Source of the DNA: Beta vulgaris subsp. vulgaris
Taxonomy: Eukaryota > Streptophyta > Magnoliopsida > Caryophyllales > Amaranthaceae
Assembly: GCF_026745355.1 (NCBI RefSeq)
Contig: NC_079209.1
Coordinates: 44,827,523-44,891,522, forward strand
Direction: 5' to 3'
DNA: 64,000 nucleotides
Part shown: piece by piece, positions 45,026 to 57,771 of the stretch
Position numbering within the stretch: the first letter of the stretch is position 1
Layout of the letters: each line of letters opens with the position of its first letter
The notes under the pieces: generated by a model
Seen by the model: only the letters and a program-made list of their open reading frames with translations
Databases searched by the model: none
Told to the model about the DNA's origin: nothing
Program-made: the position numbers and the translations under genes

Positions 45026-47103
45026 TGTTGAGTCATGTAGTATTTTGATGATTATAAACAAATGATAATTATCTAACTAACATGTGTGTTTGAGATGTGC
45101 ATATTACATTAACATGAATAAGTCATCAAAGGTTGAATATATCACATCATGAAGGTCTTCCCACAAGTGAAGTTCCTAAAAGAGTTCCTATAAGGAACAC
45201 AATAGAGCGGTTCCTAGGTACATCCTATGAGGAACATTGAATATGAAGTTCTGGAGCAGTTCCTGAGTGGGAGCAGCAATATAACGTTTCAGAGTTGAAA
45301 CAAGAAGTTCCTAAGCAGGAACTATGAGTGCGAAGTTTCTTAAAGGAACTAGCACACTGAAGTTCCAAAGGTGGAGCATCAACATGCGGTTCTTGAGTTG
45401 GAGCAGCATGGAGCATGAAGGCAGAAAATATGAGTTTATTTTCTAGGATTCATGTAAGTATATGGAAACATGAAAGGTAAAGGAACAATGTCTAAAGGAA
45501 CTCGTAAGGTAAAGGAACTCGTGGAACTTAGAGTCAAAAGTATTTAAGAGTCAATAAATCTGATGCATATTATTATCTTAATCTATAAGAATTTATTAGA
45601 GTTTATTTCTTAATAAATCTCTACGTGGTTAAATATTTATAAATAATATGTGTTAGTTGTTTTAGGATAAGTTTTAGTTTTAAAATAAAAGATAGTTTTA
45701 GTTTTAAAATAAAAGATAAGTTTTTAATAAAATCGGTTCTTTAGGAATCTGATTTTAATTAATTTAATTTTATCTTTTCAGTTTTTGGAAAATAAAAAAC
45801 CTAGATTTTAATACGTATAATAGTATTGTTAAAGAAATTGTCTGTCTGTTCCTCTCTAAAGGAACAGACGTGGTAGTCTTTTAATCTAAGTCAAAGGAAC
45901 TAACTATTAAAAGGAACTAGACTTAGGCTGCAGTAATATAACGGTACAATTATGAAGTTGAGTAAGTCATGCCTAAATAATAGGAAATCAGTTTTACCCA
46001 AGTGAAAATCAGTTTTAATAGAAAATCTTTTAAGGAAAAGATTTTGTTTTTTTGAAAAAGATAAGAAAATATTTACCTGGTTTTTATGAATATTTTATTT
46101 AAAAGATAATATTTTCTTAAAGATTAAAATTAAGTTTTAATGATAAATCTGTTTTATAAACTAACTGATTTTCGGATAAAGCTCAAGGAACTCCTATTAC
46201 TTAGGAGTTGTGGCTAAAATATATCCACGTTCATATTGAGATCATGGGATCATGGGACATGATAAGGAACGTGTTCCTTCGTGTAAGGAACATCATGGGA
46301 TAATGGTTTAACCACTAACACATGATTAATCCCACGTTCATTCTAAAAGACTACTATAAATATACAAGTTCAATTGAGTTTCAAATTGTCTGACTAGTGT
46401 CTTTCCATAGTGTTAGACTTATGTCATTCCATAAGTTTGGCTTAAGGAATACGTTACAAAAGAATTAAATTTTCTATTCCTTGTTTGACTCAGTTCCTAC
46501 GAGTGCCATGTTCCTTTACAGTTATTCAGTTTCTATATACTAGAGTTAAACCAAATTATCAAGCGTCTGTATTTGAGTTTGGGGTTAAAGGGTTTGAGTG
46601 AACTCTTGTAATGGGAACTTGGTAAAGGGTTTGAGTGAATTCTTGTATCAAGTTCGAGTTAGGAACTTGAGTAAGTTGAGTTAGAACTTGAGTAAGTTCG
46701 AGTTAGGAACTTGAGTAAGTTCTTATTGTGTATGCGTAGACTTAGGGTGAAGTCTATCTAGGGGTGAAGGGTTTGAGTAAACCTTTTGTAAAGAGTTGTG
46801 GAACTCTTGAAAGACTTAGAGTTAAGTCTAGAGTATAGAGTGGAGATTGTGAGAGAGTTGGAGCGAGTGGAACGTGAGTATGTAATAGGTTGAATCATAG
46901 GAGATTTCCTATTATAGTGAAGAGTTTAAATCCTGAGTAGGTCGTGGTTTTTCTTCTTGTATTGAGACAAGAAGTTTCCACGTAAAAATCTCTCTTGCAC
47001 TTTCAGTTCCTTATTGCTTATGTTTTAAATTCCGCATTATTTGGGCAATAAGTTCCACACTACAATTCACCCCCCCTCTTGTAGTGTTCCTAGTGAAATA
47101 ACA
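45026..47103 (+). repeat. 5' LTR of the copia element
   Basis: Rich in GGAAC/GTTCC words. By eye it is nearly identical to the 3' LTR over its full length, differing by point changes and small indels. Copy number of an AACTTGAGTAAGTTCGAGTT tandem unit (about 46650-46720) differs slightly. Confidence 0.95.
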
Positions 47104-47119
47104 ATTGGTATCAGAGCCG
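47104..47119 (+). other. Copia primer-binding site (initiator tRNA-Met)
   Basis: ATTGGTATCAGAGCCG, starting directly after the LTR terminal ACA; the standard plant copia primer site. Confidence 0.92.
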
Positions 47120-50100
47120 GAACTCATTGATAAGCAGGAACCCTGCTGAGTTAAGTTCCTGCAAGAAGAAAGAACACGTACGAGAAAGGAACTCCACCGA
47201 TGTCATTCAAAGGAAACAAGTGAAAGGCTGACTTTTTATTACACAATCAAAAGTCACTCAAGGATTATGAACAACCCCTTTGATGTAATATCTCTTCCTT
47301 GAGATATTCTTTATACGCATATATATTACATTGGAACTTGTTCCTTATAGTATTTCTAGTAAGATTGTTTTATTTGGCTTTGATGTTTTTATAGAAATTT
47401 AGGATAGCTTTAACATTGTTTTCTAAAGACAAAATTCAGATTTCCAATTTCTTTAAAATATCAAAGAATCATATACTAGAAATGATTGAAGGAACAAGTT
47501 ATATGGAACAATGCATATTTGTGTCTCTGGAACTTGGTTTCTCATCTTAAGGAAAATCCATTATTTTTGGCATGTTATATTGCGCTCATATTATTATTCA
47601 CTTGCCAAATGATAGTTTTATCATGCGTCATGAATATTTGAAATATTTCTTATGTCGGTACATGATGCTCCTTGTTAGTAGTAGTAGATATGTGCGTGCA
47701 TCATTAATATGGATATTTTATGTTGCTCCTACTAACAAGAAAGGACCCAACATATATTTGGGTACCAAAAACAAGATCTTGCTTATTTTGCAGGTAATGT
47801 GAAAGGAACTGACATCTCTTGATGTAGAGGTTAGTTGTTTCTAGAAAGTAGTTCTAGACATGAGTTCCTATGACTACAAAAGCTAGAAAAAGTATGTAAA
47901 AGATGAAATATATTTCTTAGGAAATTGGGTAATAATCTTTACATACTATATATCTTGGTTATTATCATTATCAAATTTGATTTTTGATATATCTTATAAA
48001 TACATCATTGAAGAAGGTTATGAAAGAAAAGTTGTTTTATGGTTGTTACATATATATGAATTATTTCAATCTAACTTCTCTTCAAGTTTTTGTGCAAGTA
48101 AAATTATATCTGTATGTTTGTCTACGGATATAATTAATATTGGTAAAGGAACTTATGGTGTAATAAGAAAATGATTATCAGTTCCTCTGAAAGGAACAGA
48201 CGTATTGGCACAACTAAAATGATTCAAATGAACTTTAGTATAGTCATAAGAACATAGTAATTAAGCATGAATCAACATTTAAATTATATCCACGTCCTAA
48301 TGGTAATAGAAGTTTAAGGCTAAAATTTAGGAAGGTTTTAACAAAAAAGATTTTGACTAAGTTACATCATTTTAAAGATTTTTTTTTGTTATGGAAAGAT
48401 TTTATAATAAAAAAAAAAAAAAAAAAAAAAAAAAATTAAATCTTTTATATTTAAAGATAAACCTTCTTAGATATTATTAAAAAGAATTGAAATTAAACTC
48501 TTATTTAGGATAAGAAAAGATAATAAAAGATCATGCTTAACAATTTCCTAGAATTTAGGAAGATGAGATACTGGATATAACACGTTCAATTGAACGTATA
48601 CAAGGTGGTGCATGATGTGCTTGTTCCTCAATGAAAGGAACAACGTGTAAATCCATGATCCTATGACATAATCTCATGATTAATCTAAATAACTATTATA
48701 TAGGATCTAAATTAATGAAGTTCTAAGTATATCTGACTAAGTGATTAAGTGAGTTAAGTAATTAAAGTCTTAGTGCTTTTATTCTCTTATAATAGTCAAT
48801 TGTTCCTATTGTCTACTTATTCTATTTCCACCAAATTAAATGCATAAAATCAGCTTCTCAAATCAAGAAACATTGACTATTGATTTGAAGGGAGCGATGG
48901 TAAACTAATGTTAGTGGAACTATTAAATGGTACAGGAATAATTCAAAATTTGGAACGAGTTTCAAATTCTTTTGAAATCGATTTCGGTTCAAAGGAACAA
49001 AGCAGAAGTTCCTTTACATATGAGACTATATTTTTTAAGGAACTTTATTTCATTATATGCTTTAACTATATTATCTCTTTGACTAACCTACTAATATTAA
49101 AATGCACAAAGTATTCTTTTTGGGTTCGCTTTACGGATTATATTTCTTAGTTTTGACACCCAAAATGAAGGAACAAACAATATTTAGTGAGGGGAACAAC
49201 TCGTAAGATATAGCTGACAATGAGTGTTCAAAGCATATGATGATAGACAAATCAACATTACTCTCGCTATATGCTTATGATGAAGGAACTGTAGCTTCAG
49301 AAACCAACGTAAAATGGTAAGACTGTTTAATAATCAAATGTTGGTAAGTTAAGTTCTTGTTTCATTGTATACATATTTATTGTCGAGTTAATGAAGCACT
49401 TTATGTTTACAGTTTTTAAAGTTCACTAACTCTGGTTGTCTTGCAATTAAATTGTGTCTTCAATAAAAGCTAGAAATGTCACACTTGAAGGGAATCAAGT
49501 AGGGAACACATACTTTGTGGATCTCAATTTGGTTCCTAACAACATGACATGACTAGTCATTATTGAGGATGATCTACTTATATCTATCAAAATAATAACA
49601 TTCTAACTTCATCATGGTTGACAAATTTAGACCAAGGAACTTGATTATAGGTATATCTTATATCTAGTTCCTAAAGGTATACGTTTGTATATTGTGTCCA
49701 TGCATGAAGATAGTATGTGATCTTATCTTCTTTCAAAATTTGGTGTGCATCACAAATTCTTCGAACCTTTTCACATGAAATTGCGTGGCATTTTAAGTGT
49801 TTAGATTAGAATTTTGAAGGAGATTTTCTTGTTTATAGTTATTTAAGGAACACTTGATTCTTTCCTTTAATCACAAAGTAAGTATTCCACATAATGTGAA
49901 ATCATTGCTAAGAAGATTAAAAGTATAAGTGTTCATAAATTATTATATTCAAGATCTAACCATGGAACCAAGTTCCAAACAAGTTTGATGATTTATGCAG
50001 GAACAAGGAACAAGTAAGAAAAAGCAATCGATATCACTTGCTAAATCATCAACAAAGGATGATTATAAGTTGATCAACAAGACATCCTATGAGATCTTCA

Positions 50101-50600
50101 AAGGAGAAAACACTGGTATTAAGTTCTTAAGCTTTTGATTTAAGTGTTTTGGAAATAATAGCAATAAGAATCATCTAAGGAACTTTAAAAATAGAAGCGA
50201 TGAGGTAGTGTTAAAATGCACCTCTAATTGTTAAACACAAAGAGCTTATAGCAAAATGATATATAATGTGTTATGAAGAGTTGACATATTTATTATGAGA
50301 CTAACTTGTTTGTTCCCAGTAAACAGGTCAAAGATGATTATTATTTGTTATGTTGAACTCACAAGTTTCTGTGCAGCTAGAGTTCTTAATATGAAATATG
50401 TCACTCTAGAAAGTAATAATAGTCAGCTATATGAACGTATGGAAAAGAGCTTAAAAATGAAGATCAAGTTCAGGTTCATCAAATAAAATTTTAACTCAAT
50501 GAATATGTGTAAGCGAGTTCCTACACAATTAGTAGGAACAAAGAGTTCCAACAATCGAGTTTCTTGATTCTAACGGGAACATAAGAAGTATTCCTATGGC
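47120..50600 (+). other. Copia interior, gag to integrase position, not recognisable
   Basis: AT-rich with abundant GGAACT-type words and a long A-run at 48412-48434. Only short open frames, none with a gag zinc knuckle or integrase motif that I can see. A MSFKGNK-like start near 47201 could be a gag remnant. Confidence 0.5.
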
Positions 50601-50639
50601 TCATTCACAGAGACATAGGCAAAGAAACTTTATACAAGG

Positions 50640-51120
50640 AGTTTCAACCAAAACCTTGGAGACATCAGAAATCTCATCCAGTGAAACTCATAATAAGTGA
50701 CATATCCAAAGGTATGCAAACTAGATCTCAGTTAAGGAATTTTTGTGCATTTCATGCGTCCCTATCAATGATGGAACCATGAAATCATGAAAAAAACCCT
50801 AACTGACTCTGATTGGATCACTGCCATGCAAGCTAAATTAAATGAGTTCGAAAGAAACAAGGTATGACATCTAGTTCCTTCTTTTAAACAAAAAAAAAAA
50901 ATAATTGGCTCAAAATGGGTGTTTAGAAATAAACTAGATGAGTATGGAACAATTGTTAGGAACAAAGCTAGACTTGTAGTAAAAGGTTATAATCAACAAG
51001 AAGGAAATTGACTATGAAGAAACTTTTGCTCCTGTTGCTAGTCTAGAAGCCATTAGAATTCTAATCGTTTTTGTTTCTTACATGATATTTAGGACGTTCC
51101 AAATAGATTTTCAATGTGTT
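50640..51120 (+). pseudogene. Copia reverse transcriptase, N-terminal remnant
   Basis: Contains DSDWITAMQAKLNEFERNKV, an A-run, then [20 protein letters not shown] and [12 protein letters not shown]. After a one-base shift near 51007 comes [20 protein letters not shown]. These are hallmark motifs of plant copia RT. Sequence identity fades after FQIDFQ and the catalytic YVDD region is not found, so a deletion or heavy decay removed it. Stops interrupt the frame. Confidence 0.88.
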
Positions 51121-53349
51121 CAAAAGAATTTTTTTTTGAAAATCTACGAGAAACAACATCAAGTTTCTTCTTGAAAAATGATTTCAAAATTAACAATAAT
51201 TTCTGTTTTCAAGAGGAATTGACTTAGTAGTTGTACATCGTAACATGGATAATATGTTTGGTACACTAACTATTTTATGCAAGAGTTTTTGCTAACCTTA
51301 TACGCAAATGAGTACACGAGCATGATAAGGGAACTCAACTACTCTCTTGGAGCATAATGATATTATGACAAAAACATGTCAAGGAACTTTTGAAGAACGA
51401 TGAGTATGAGTCAAGTTGGAATGGAAGTGTCCATCAGATTTGAAGACATCAAAATGATGGAACTAACAGTTCGGTAATTCAAAAGTAAGTCATCAAAATC
51501 AGTCCAGTACGTGAGGTAATTTTATATTATGTTCATGGTGAAATATGACTTAAGTTATGATGTTTCTATTCACTTTAATAAATTACATTGTTAAAATTTA
51601 TTAATTTGAATGCAAAAATTTTATAAGTCTTGCTTTAAATTATATGAATATATGTTCTTTATAATTTCACCTATTCATGGATTGTTTAGAGGAACAAGAC
51701 TTAATGAAGTATGACTTGAGTATAAACATGTTCTTTTCCAAAAGTTTTGCTGAATTGGGTTCTTACACATACTAAAATTGAAGTGATTATATGCACACTA
51801 GAGTAAATATGTTACACTTAATTTTTGTGTCGTAAAGGCATATTCCCTTGCCTAAGAGTGTTAGAGGTCTCATAATAGAATTGTGGATGCTGTCAATCAT
51901 GAAAGTCCTAAGTTGCCAAAGATACAATTAAAGAAACCTTGTTGGAACAAGACGGTAAATTCCCTTAATATATTCCATTTCATTTCATTTAACTTTTAGA
52001 GGGAACAAACCTATTCTTAGCCAACTATCAACAGTTCACACCACATTTCTTCAAACACCCTTTGATTAATTAATTTATCATTCCATTCATATCTTGTCAC
52101 TTCAAATATCCTAATTCCCGTGTGCTCTAAATTAAAATTCATGACTTTTTATGGTTCAATGATACATAAAGAGTGATAAATGGTAAATACATTTTGAGGG
52201 GGAAGTTAAGGAAGAAGTGAGAAGCAAGTATTATATGTTTTAACAATTGATGCTCAGAAAGATATATCATTAGATGGAGCTACTCATATAAGTTCCTAAT
52301 GATGAAGGAATGGTAAAGAACTCAGGGGGAATAAGGAAGGAATCGATATATATGTTTACTTCTTTGTGGTAGGTAAATGTGACATTCTAGGAAAAGTACA
52401 ACATCTTGTAATGACACCCTTGTTAAAAATTAAAAACAAAATGAAAAAAAAAAACCAAAAAGAAGGGTAAACAAGGGGTGATCAAATCTTTATTATTTCC
52501 TAGAAGTCAATATGTCATATATATGGTTGTGAAGATGCTTACTCATGAATTTGATGAGAAGAGGAACATGAGCGGAAAAATGGAAGAACTTGATTATAAA
52601 TATGAATTCGTGCAAGTTTCTTCACTAAATGAGTTCCTCAAGGTTGATTAATTGAGTAAAAGTGAACTTGCTAGATATATATCAAGATGAATGTGTGCGG
52701 GGTTTGACAGTGATTTTAAAAGTGTGAGGTGAAGTGATTGACTCTAATGATTGTTGAGAACCTCTTATTATAAGTCTAAACCATAGAGCACACAATATAT
52801 CTCAAGTTCCTTCTACTAAAATTTTCCACAAACTTCTTTCATATTTCTTTGAGCCGGATATTACAATGTCCTATCTCTTTATCCATTCTTGACTTTCAAA
52901 ATTGATTTTTACTTGACTTTTATTTTCTTACCTGTCAAGTTCCTTCAATGGTCTTTGAAGTTGGGTCTTTGGATTGTGAGTTGGAAATTTGTGTAGCACG
53001 TGCATCCTAAGTTTGAAAATTGAGATTCTTGAGGCTTTTGGGACTAACAAGTGTTTAACCGTGATGGTGGTAAGTGTAGCATATAAAATATTGTGTATAT
53101 GATTTACCTAAAATAAATGTGTGTAAGATGATCCTTTTCGATAATGACAAAAGGGGGAAGAATATGTATGATGATTATGGTCAAATATAGTTAAATCTTA
53201 TATCCTTCCATGATGATTGTTCTTTATATGATGTGTTTATTTATGTTGGTATCTCCTTCATATACTTGCATGACTTGTTCATTATGGGGAATTAAAGTAC
53301 ATCGTTTATTTGCTTATTTGTGATAAGCATCATTTGTTTGTCATCATCA
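51121..53349 (+). other. Copia interior, 3' part, no gene recognised
   Basis: AT-rich sequence without supported coding content. Includes a second polypurine-like AAAAGGGGGAAG at about 53149-53160. Confidence 0.5.
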
Positions 53350-53362
53350 AAAAGGGGGAAAT
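53350..53362 (+). other. Copia polypurine tract
   Basis: AAAAAGGGGGAAAT immediately before the 3' LTR; site for plus-strand priming. Confidence 0.85.
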
Positions 53363-55474
53363 TGTTGAGTCATGTAGTATTTTGTTGATTATAAACAAAT
53401 GATAATTATCTAACTAACATGTGTGTTTGAGATGTGCATATTACATTAACATGAACAAGTCATCAAAGGTTGAATATATCACATCATGAAGGTCTTCCCA
53501 CAAGTGAAGTTCCTAAAAGAGTTCCTATAAGGAACACAACTAGAGCGGTTCCTAGGTACATCCTATGAGGAACATTGAATATGAAGTTCTGGAGCAGTTC
53601 CTGAGTGGGAGCAGCAATATAACGTTTCAGAGTTGAAACAAGAAGTTCCTAAGCAGGAACTATGAGTGCGAAGTTTCTTAAAGGAACTAGCACACTGAAG
53701 TTCCAAAGGTGGAGCATCAACATGCGGTTCTTGAGTTGGAGCAGCATGGAGCATGAAGGCAGAAAATATGAGTTTATTTTCTAGGATTCATGTAAGTATA
53801 TGGAAACATGAAAGGTAAAGGAACAATGTCTAAAGGAACTCGTAAGGTTAAAGGAACTCGTGGAACTTAGAGTCAAAAGTATTTAAGAGTCAATAAATCT
53901 GACGCATATTATTATCTTAACCTATAAGAAATTATTAAGAGTTTATTTCTTAATAAATCTCTACGTGGTTAAATATTTATAAATAATATGTGTTAGTTGT
54001 TTTAGGATAAGTTTTAGTTTTAAAATAAAAGATATGTTTTAGTTTTAAAATAAAAGATAAGTTTTTAATAAAATCGGTATCTTTAGGAATCTGATTTTAT
54101 TTATTTTAATTTTATCTTTTCAGTTTTTGGAAAATAAAAACCTAGATCTCTAATACGTATAATAAGTATTGTTAAAGAAATTGTCTGTCTGTTCCTCTCT
54201 AAAGGAACAGACGTGGTAGTCTTTTAATCTAAGTTAAAGGAACTAACTATTAAAAGGAACTAGACTTAGGCGTGCAGTAATATAACGGTACAATTATGAA
54301 GTTGAGTAAGTCATGCCTAAATAATAGGAAATCAGTTTTACCCAAGTGAAAATCAGTTTTAATAGAAAATCTTTTAAGGAAAAGATTTTGTTTTTTTGAA
54401 AAAGATAAGAAAATATTTACCCGGTTTTTATGAATATTTTATTTAAAAGATAATATTTTCTTAAAGATTAAAATTAAGTTTTAATGATAAATCTGTTTTA
54501 TAAACTAACTGATTTTCGGATAAAGCTCAAGGAACTCCTATTACTTAGGAGTTGTGGCTAAAATATATCCACGTTCATATTGAGATCATGGGATCATGGG
54601 ACATGATAAGGAACGTGTTCCTTCGTGTAAGGAACATCATGGGATAATGGTTTAACCCCACTAACACATGATTAATCCCACGTTCATTCTAAAAGACTAC
54701 TATAAATATACAAGTTCAATTGAGTTTCAAATTGTCTGACTAGTGTCTTTCCATAGTGTTAGACTTATGTCATTCCATAAGTTTGGCTTAAGGAATAACG
54801 TTACAAAAGAATTATATTTTCTATTCCTTGTTTGAGTCAGTTCCTATGAGTTTCAAGTTCCTACGAGTGTCATGTTCCTTTACAGTTATTCAGTTTCTAT
54901 ATACTAGAGTTAAACCAAATTATCAAGCGTCTGTATTTGAGTTTGGGGTTAAAGGGTTTGAGTGAACTCTTGTAATGGGAACTTGGTAAAGGGTTTGAGT
55001 GAATTCTTGTATCAAGTTCGAGTTAGGAACTTGAGTAAGTTTGAGTTAGGAACTTGAGTAAGTTCGAGTTAGGAACTTGAGTAAGTTCTTATTGTGTATG
55101 CGTAGACTTAGGGTGAAGTCTATCTAGGGGTGAAGGGTTTGAGTAAACCTTTTGTAAAAGAGTTGTTGGAACTCTTGAAAGACTTAGAGTTAAGTCTAGA
55201 GTATAGAGTGGAGATTGTGAGAGAGTTGTAGTTCCGAGTGGAACGTGAGTATGTAATAGGTTGAATCATAGGAGATTTCCTATTATAATGAAGAGTTTAA
55301 ATCCTGAGTAGGTCGTGGTTTTTCTTCTTGTATTGAGACAAGAAGTTTCCACGTAAAAATCTCTCTTGCACTTTCAGTTCCTTATTGCTTATGTTTTAAA
55401 TTCCGCATTATTTGGGCAATAAGTTCCACAATACAATTCACCCCCCCTCTTGTAGTGTTCCTAGTGAAATAACA
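53363..55474 (+). repeat. 3' LTR of the copia element
   Basis: Pairs with 45026-47103. It is a little longer because of small insertions (for example an added GAGTTTCAAGTTCCTAC near 54847 and an extra AAGTTTGAGTTAGG-type unit near 55045). Confidence 0.95.
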
Positions 55475-55479
55475 GTTTC

Positions 55480-57168
55480 CTATCTTGACTCAAAGCCCAC
55501 TAAAATTTTAAGAGGATTGACGAGACTTGGTTGAGTATGTATTTAGGTAATTGAAAGGTAGCCATGATGTGGGAGGCATATGCTATAAGAATATTGTTTA
55601 TCAAAATTAATTTCCTCGCTTGGCTTAGGGTTTTGAATTTCCAAGAAGTAATGGTATTGGCCATTTTTGTTGATATTCTCTTAAAATCTTTCAAGGAACG
55701 ACCATCCACATCCATAGGACAACCTAGGTATGATCCTAATTTATCTTTGCTCTTTAAGCCCAGCCTTTTACTAAGCAATCGGATGAATTTGGTGGTGTAT
55801 TCCTACTGAAAATTGTGAATGATTTTTGGAGATTCACCATTTCTCCTGAGAATTGACAGAATTGGTCCAGGGTATTTTTTAGGCTCTAGCAATTATCCAT
55901 ATTATCTTTCATGAAGAAGAGTACGGCGTCATCTACAAAAAAAAACATGTGGGATACTTGTGGAGCATCTCTCGCAATCTTCAACCCTCTGATGTTGCCT
56001 TCTTTCTGCTTTAGGATTAGAATCATGGACAGTGATTCCATGCATAGAATGAACATATAAGGTGATAGAGGATCACCTTGTCTCAAGCCTGCTTTCTGAA
56101 TAATCCTTCCAGAGGGCTCCCTATTAACTAAGACCGAATAAGAGACTGAAGATACAAATTGCATAATGACATAGACCCATAAATTTGAAAGCCCTATTTT
56201 CCTAAGGAACTTTTCTACAAAGGCCCAACTTATGCGGTCGTAGGCTTTATTTAAATCAAGATTCAGAATGAAAGAGTAATGTGCGTCTTTTTTTTTTCCT
56301 CTGTTTTACAAAGTTCAACATATCATGAGCTAGTACACAGTTCTCATTAATCGATCTTCCTGGAATTAAAGCACTTTGGAGGTCTCCTATAATGTGTTTC
56401 ATCAATGGTTGCAGTCTCCTAACTGAACATTTTGAAATTAACTTGTAAGATGTATTCCACAAGCTAATGGGACGAAATTGACTTACTCGATCAGGTCTTT
56501 CCGTCTTTGGAATTAATCCTATGAAAGTTTAATTCGTTTCCTTGAGCATGAATCCCCCCCTCCGTGAAATTTAGAGTAGCTTGGCAAAAGTCATCTCCCA
56601 CAATTTTCCATTTATGTTGAATGAGGGATGGAGGAATTCCATCTAGGCCTAGGGATGTATTTGGTTTCATGCTGAACATTGCCTTTTTTTATTTCATTTT
56701 TACAGAAGTCCCTATTGAGTGTGGCTATCTGGTCCATGGAGAACCTTGGCATTTCCTTAAGCCATTTATCCACATTCGCACCAAATAGCTGGTCTACTTC
56801 TGCTGGGCTTTAAATAGTTCCAAAAACAAGTTGATGAATTGGTTTTTTATTTCAGTTGGATCAGAGATACAAACATCATTTGTCCCTTTGATAGCCTTGA
56901 TGTTGTTATGGGCTTTTCTTGCTTTAGAGCACTTGTAAAAGAAAGACGTGGGCTGATCACCCAGTTGGTCCCATTTGGTGCGAGCCCTTTGTTTCCAATA
57001 CTCAAGTTGGAGATCCGTATTGGCCCGAACTCTCCCTCTCTGCTCATAATCATTCAATTGACTTTTTCTTTTAGAAAGATCCTTTTGGCCCAGTGCAAGA
57101 TCCTGGTTAATTTGAGCCCAATCAATATCGTTTCTTCTTTTGAACGTTAGGTACCAATCTTTTTGCAC
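55480..57168 (-). pseudogene. LINE reverse transcriptase
   Basis: In minus-strand order: RTKWDQLGDQPTSFFYKCSK (about 56950), TSLGLDGIPPSLIQHKW (about 56655), LQSALIPGRSINENCVLAHD (about 56370), AGLRQGDPLSPYMFILCMES (about 56085) and the catalytic box FFVDDAVLFF (about 55927-55945). DKLGSYLGCPMDVDGR follows near 55730. The consensus box is FADD, so A has become V here while both aspartates remain. Several frameshifts (for example a T-run at 56287) and stops kill the frame. The sequence carries on at 45020 after the copia insertion. Role: target-primed reverse transcription. Confidence 0.9.
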
Positions 57169-57763
57169 TTATTATTCACCTCTCCCAGCTTCCTTTGCAA
57201 CTTATACAATGCCGAGCCATGATAAGTTTTCTGCCAACTTTTCATGATAATATCATCAATTTCTTGATGTTCTAAGCACCAATTCTCAATTCTATATGGT
57301 CTTCTTTTTTTGGTACACACAGGATGACAATCTAAAATAATGGGACCGTGATCAGAAATGAAAATTGGATAATTAGCAATAATAGCTTCAGGGAAAGTGG
57401 TCCTCCATGAATCATTGCAATAAGCTCTATCCAACCTTTCAAATATTGCTTCTTCATTCTCCCTGTTGTTTGTCCATGTGTAATTTACCGCATGATATGG
57501 AACATCCATTAGATTACAATCTACTTTCCATTTTGTGAAATTGTGCTCCCCTGGAATAACTGAATTCCCTCCAATTTTTTGAGATGGACTCTCTAACTGA
57601 TTAAAATCACCTAATATCACCGGTTTTCCCTAGGTGGGACCATATGAAATCTCTAAGAGTGTCCCATACTTGGCTCCTTTCAGCTAGAGTGGGAGCACCG
57701 TATCACACACACAAAATAATAAAGTTCATTACATTCATCACTAACATTACAACAAACATAGTT
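57147..57763 (-). pseudogene. LINE endonuclease, C-terminal part
   Basis: The frame from 57620 includes ILGDFNQLESPSQKIGG, YTWTNN, ERLDRAYCND and ISDHGPIIL, the exonuclease-endonuclease-phosphatase motifs of L1 endonucleases. GDFN sits at about 57600-57611 and SDH at about 57348-57356. Just upstream (57620-57763), GAPTLAERSQVWDTLRDF is readable in another frame, followed by a break. The N-terminal half lies beyond the hAT element at 61388-61643. Confidence 0.88.
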
Positions 57764-57771
57764 TCTGGATA

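Larger units (their letters stand above)
45026..55474 (+). mobile_element. Ty1/copia LTR retrotransposon (SIRE/Maximus-like), degenerate interior
   Basis: LTRs of 2,078 and 2,112 bp begin TGTTGAGTCATG and end GAAATAACA, flanked by a GTTTC duplication (45021-45025, 55475-55479). The primer site ATTGGTATCAGAGCC (complementary to initiator tRNA-Met) follows the 5' LTR, and AAAAAGGGGGAAAT polypurine precedes the 3' LTR. Of the 6.3-kb interior only a reverse transcriptase start is recognisable. It is inserted in the LINE reverse transcriptase. Long LTRs and the polypurine form suggest the SIRE/Maximus lineage. Confidence 0.93.

Noticed and set aside
45225..45416. Identical antisense 63-codon frames in both copia LTRs as a gene
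   Set aside because: Identity follows from LTR duplication; kept only as a low-interest observation.
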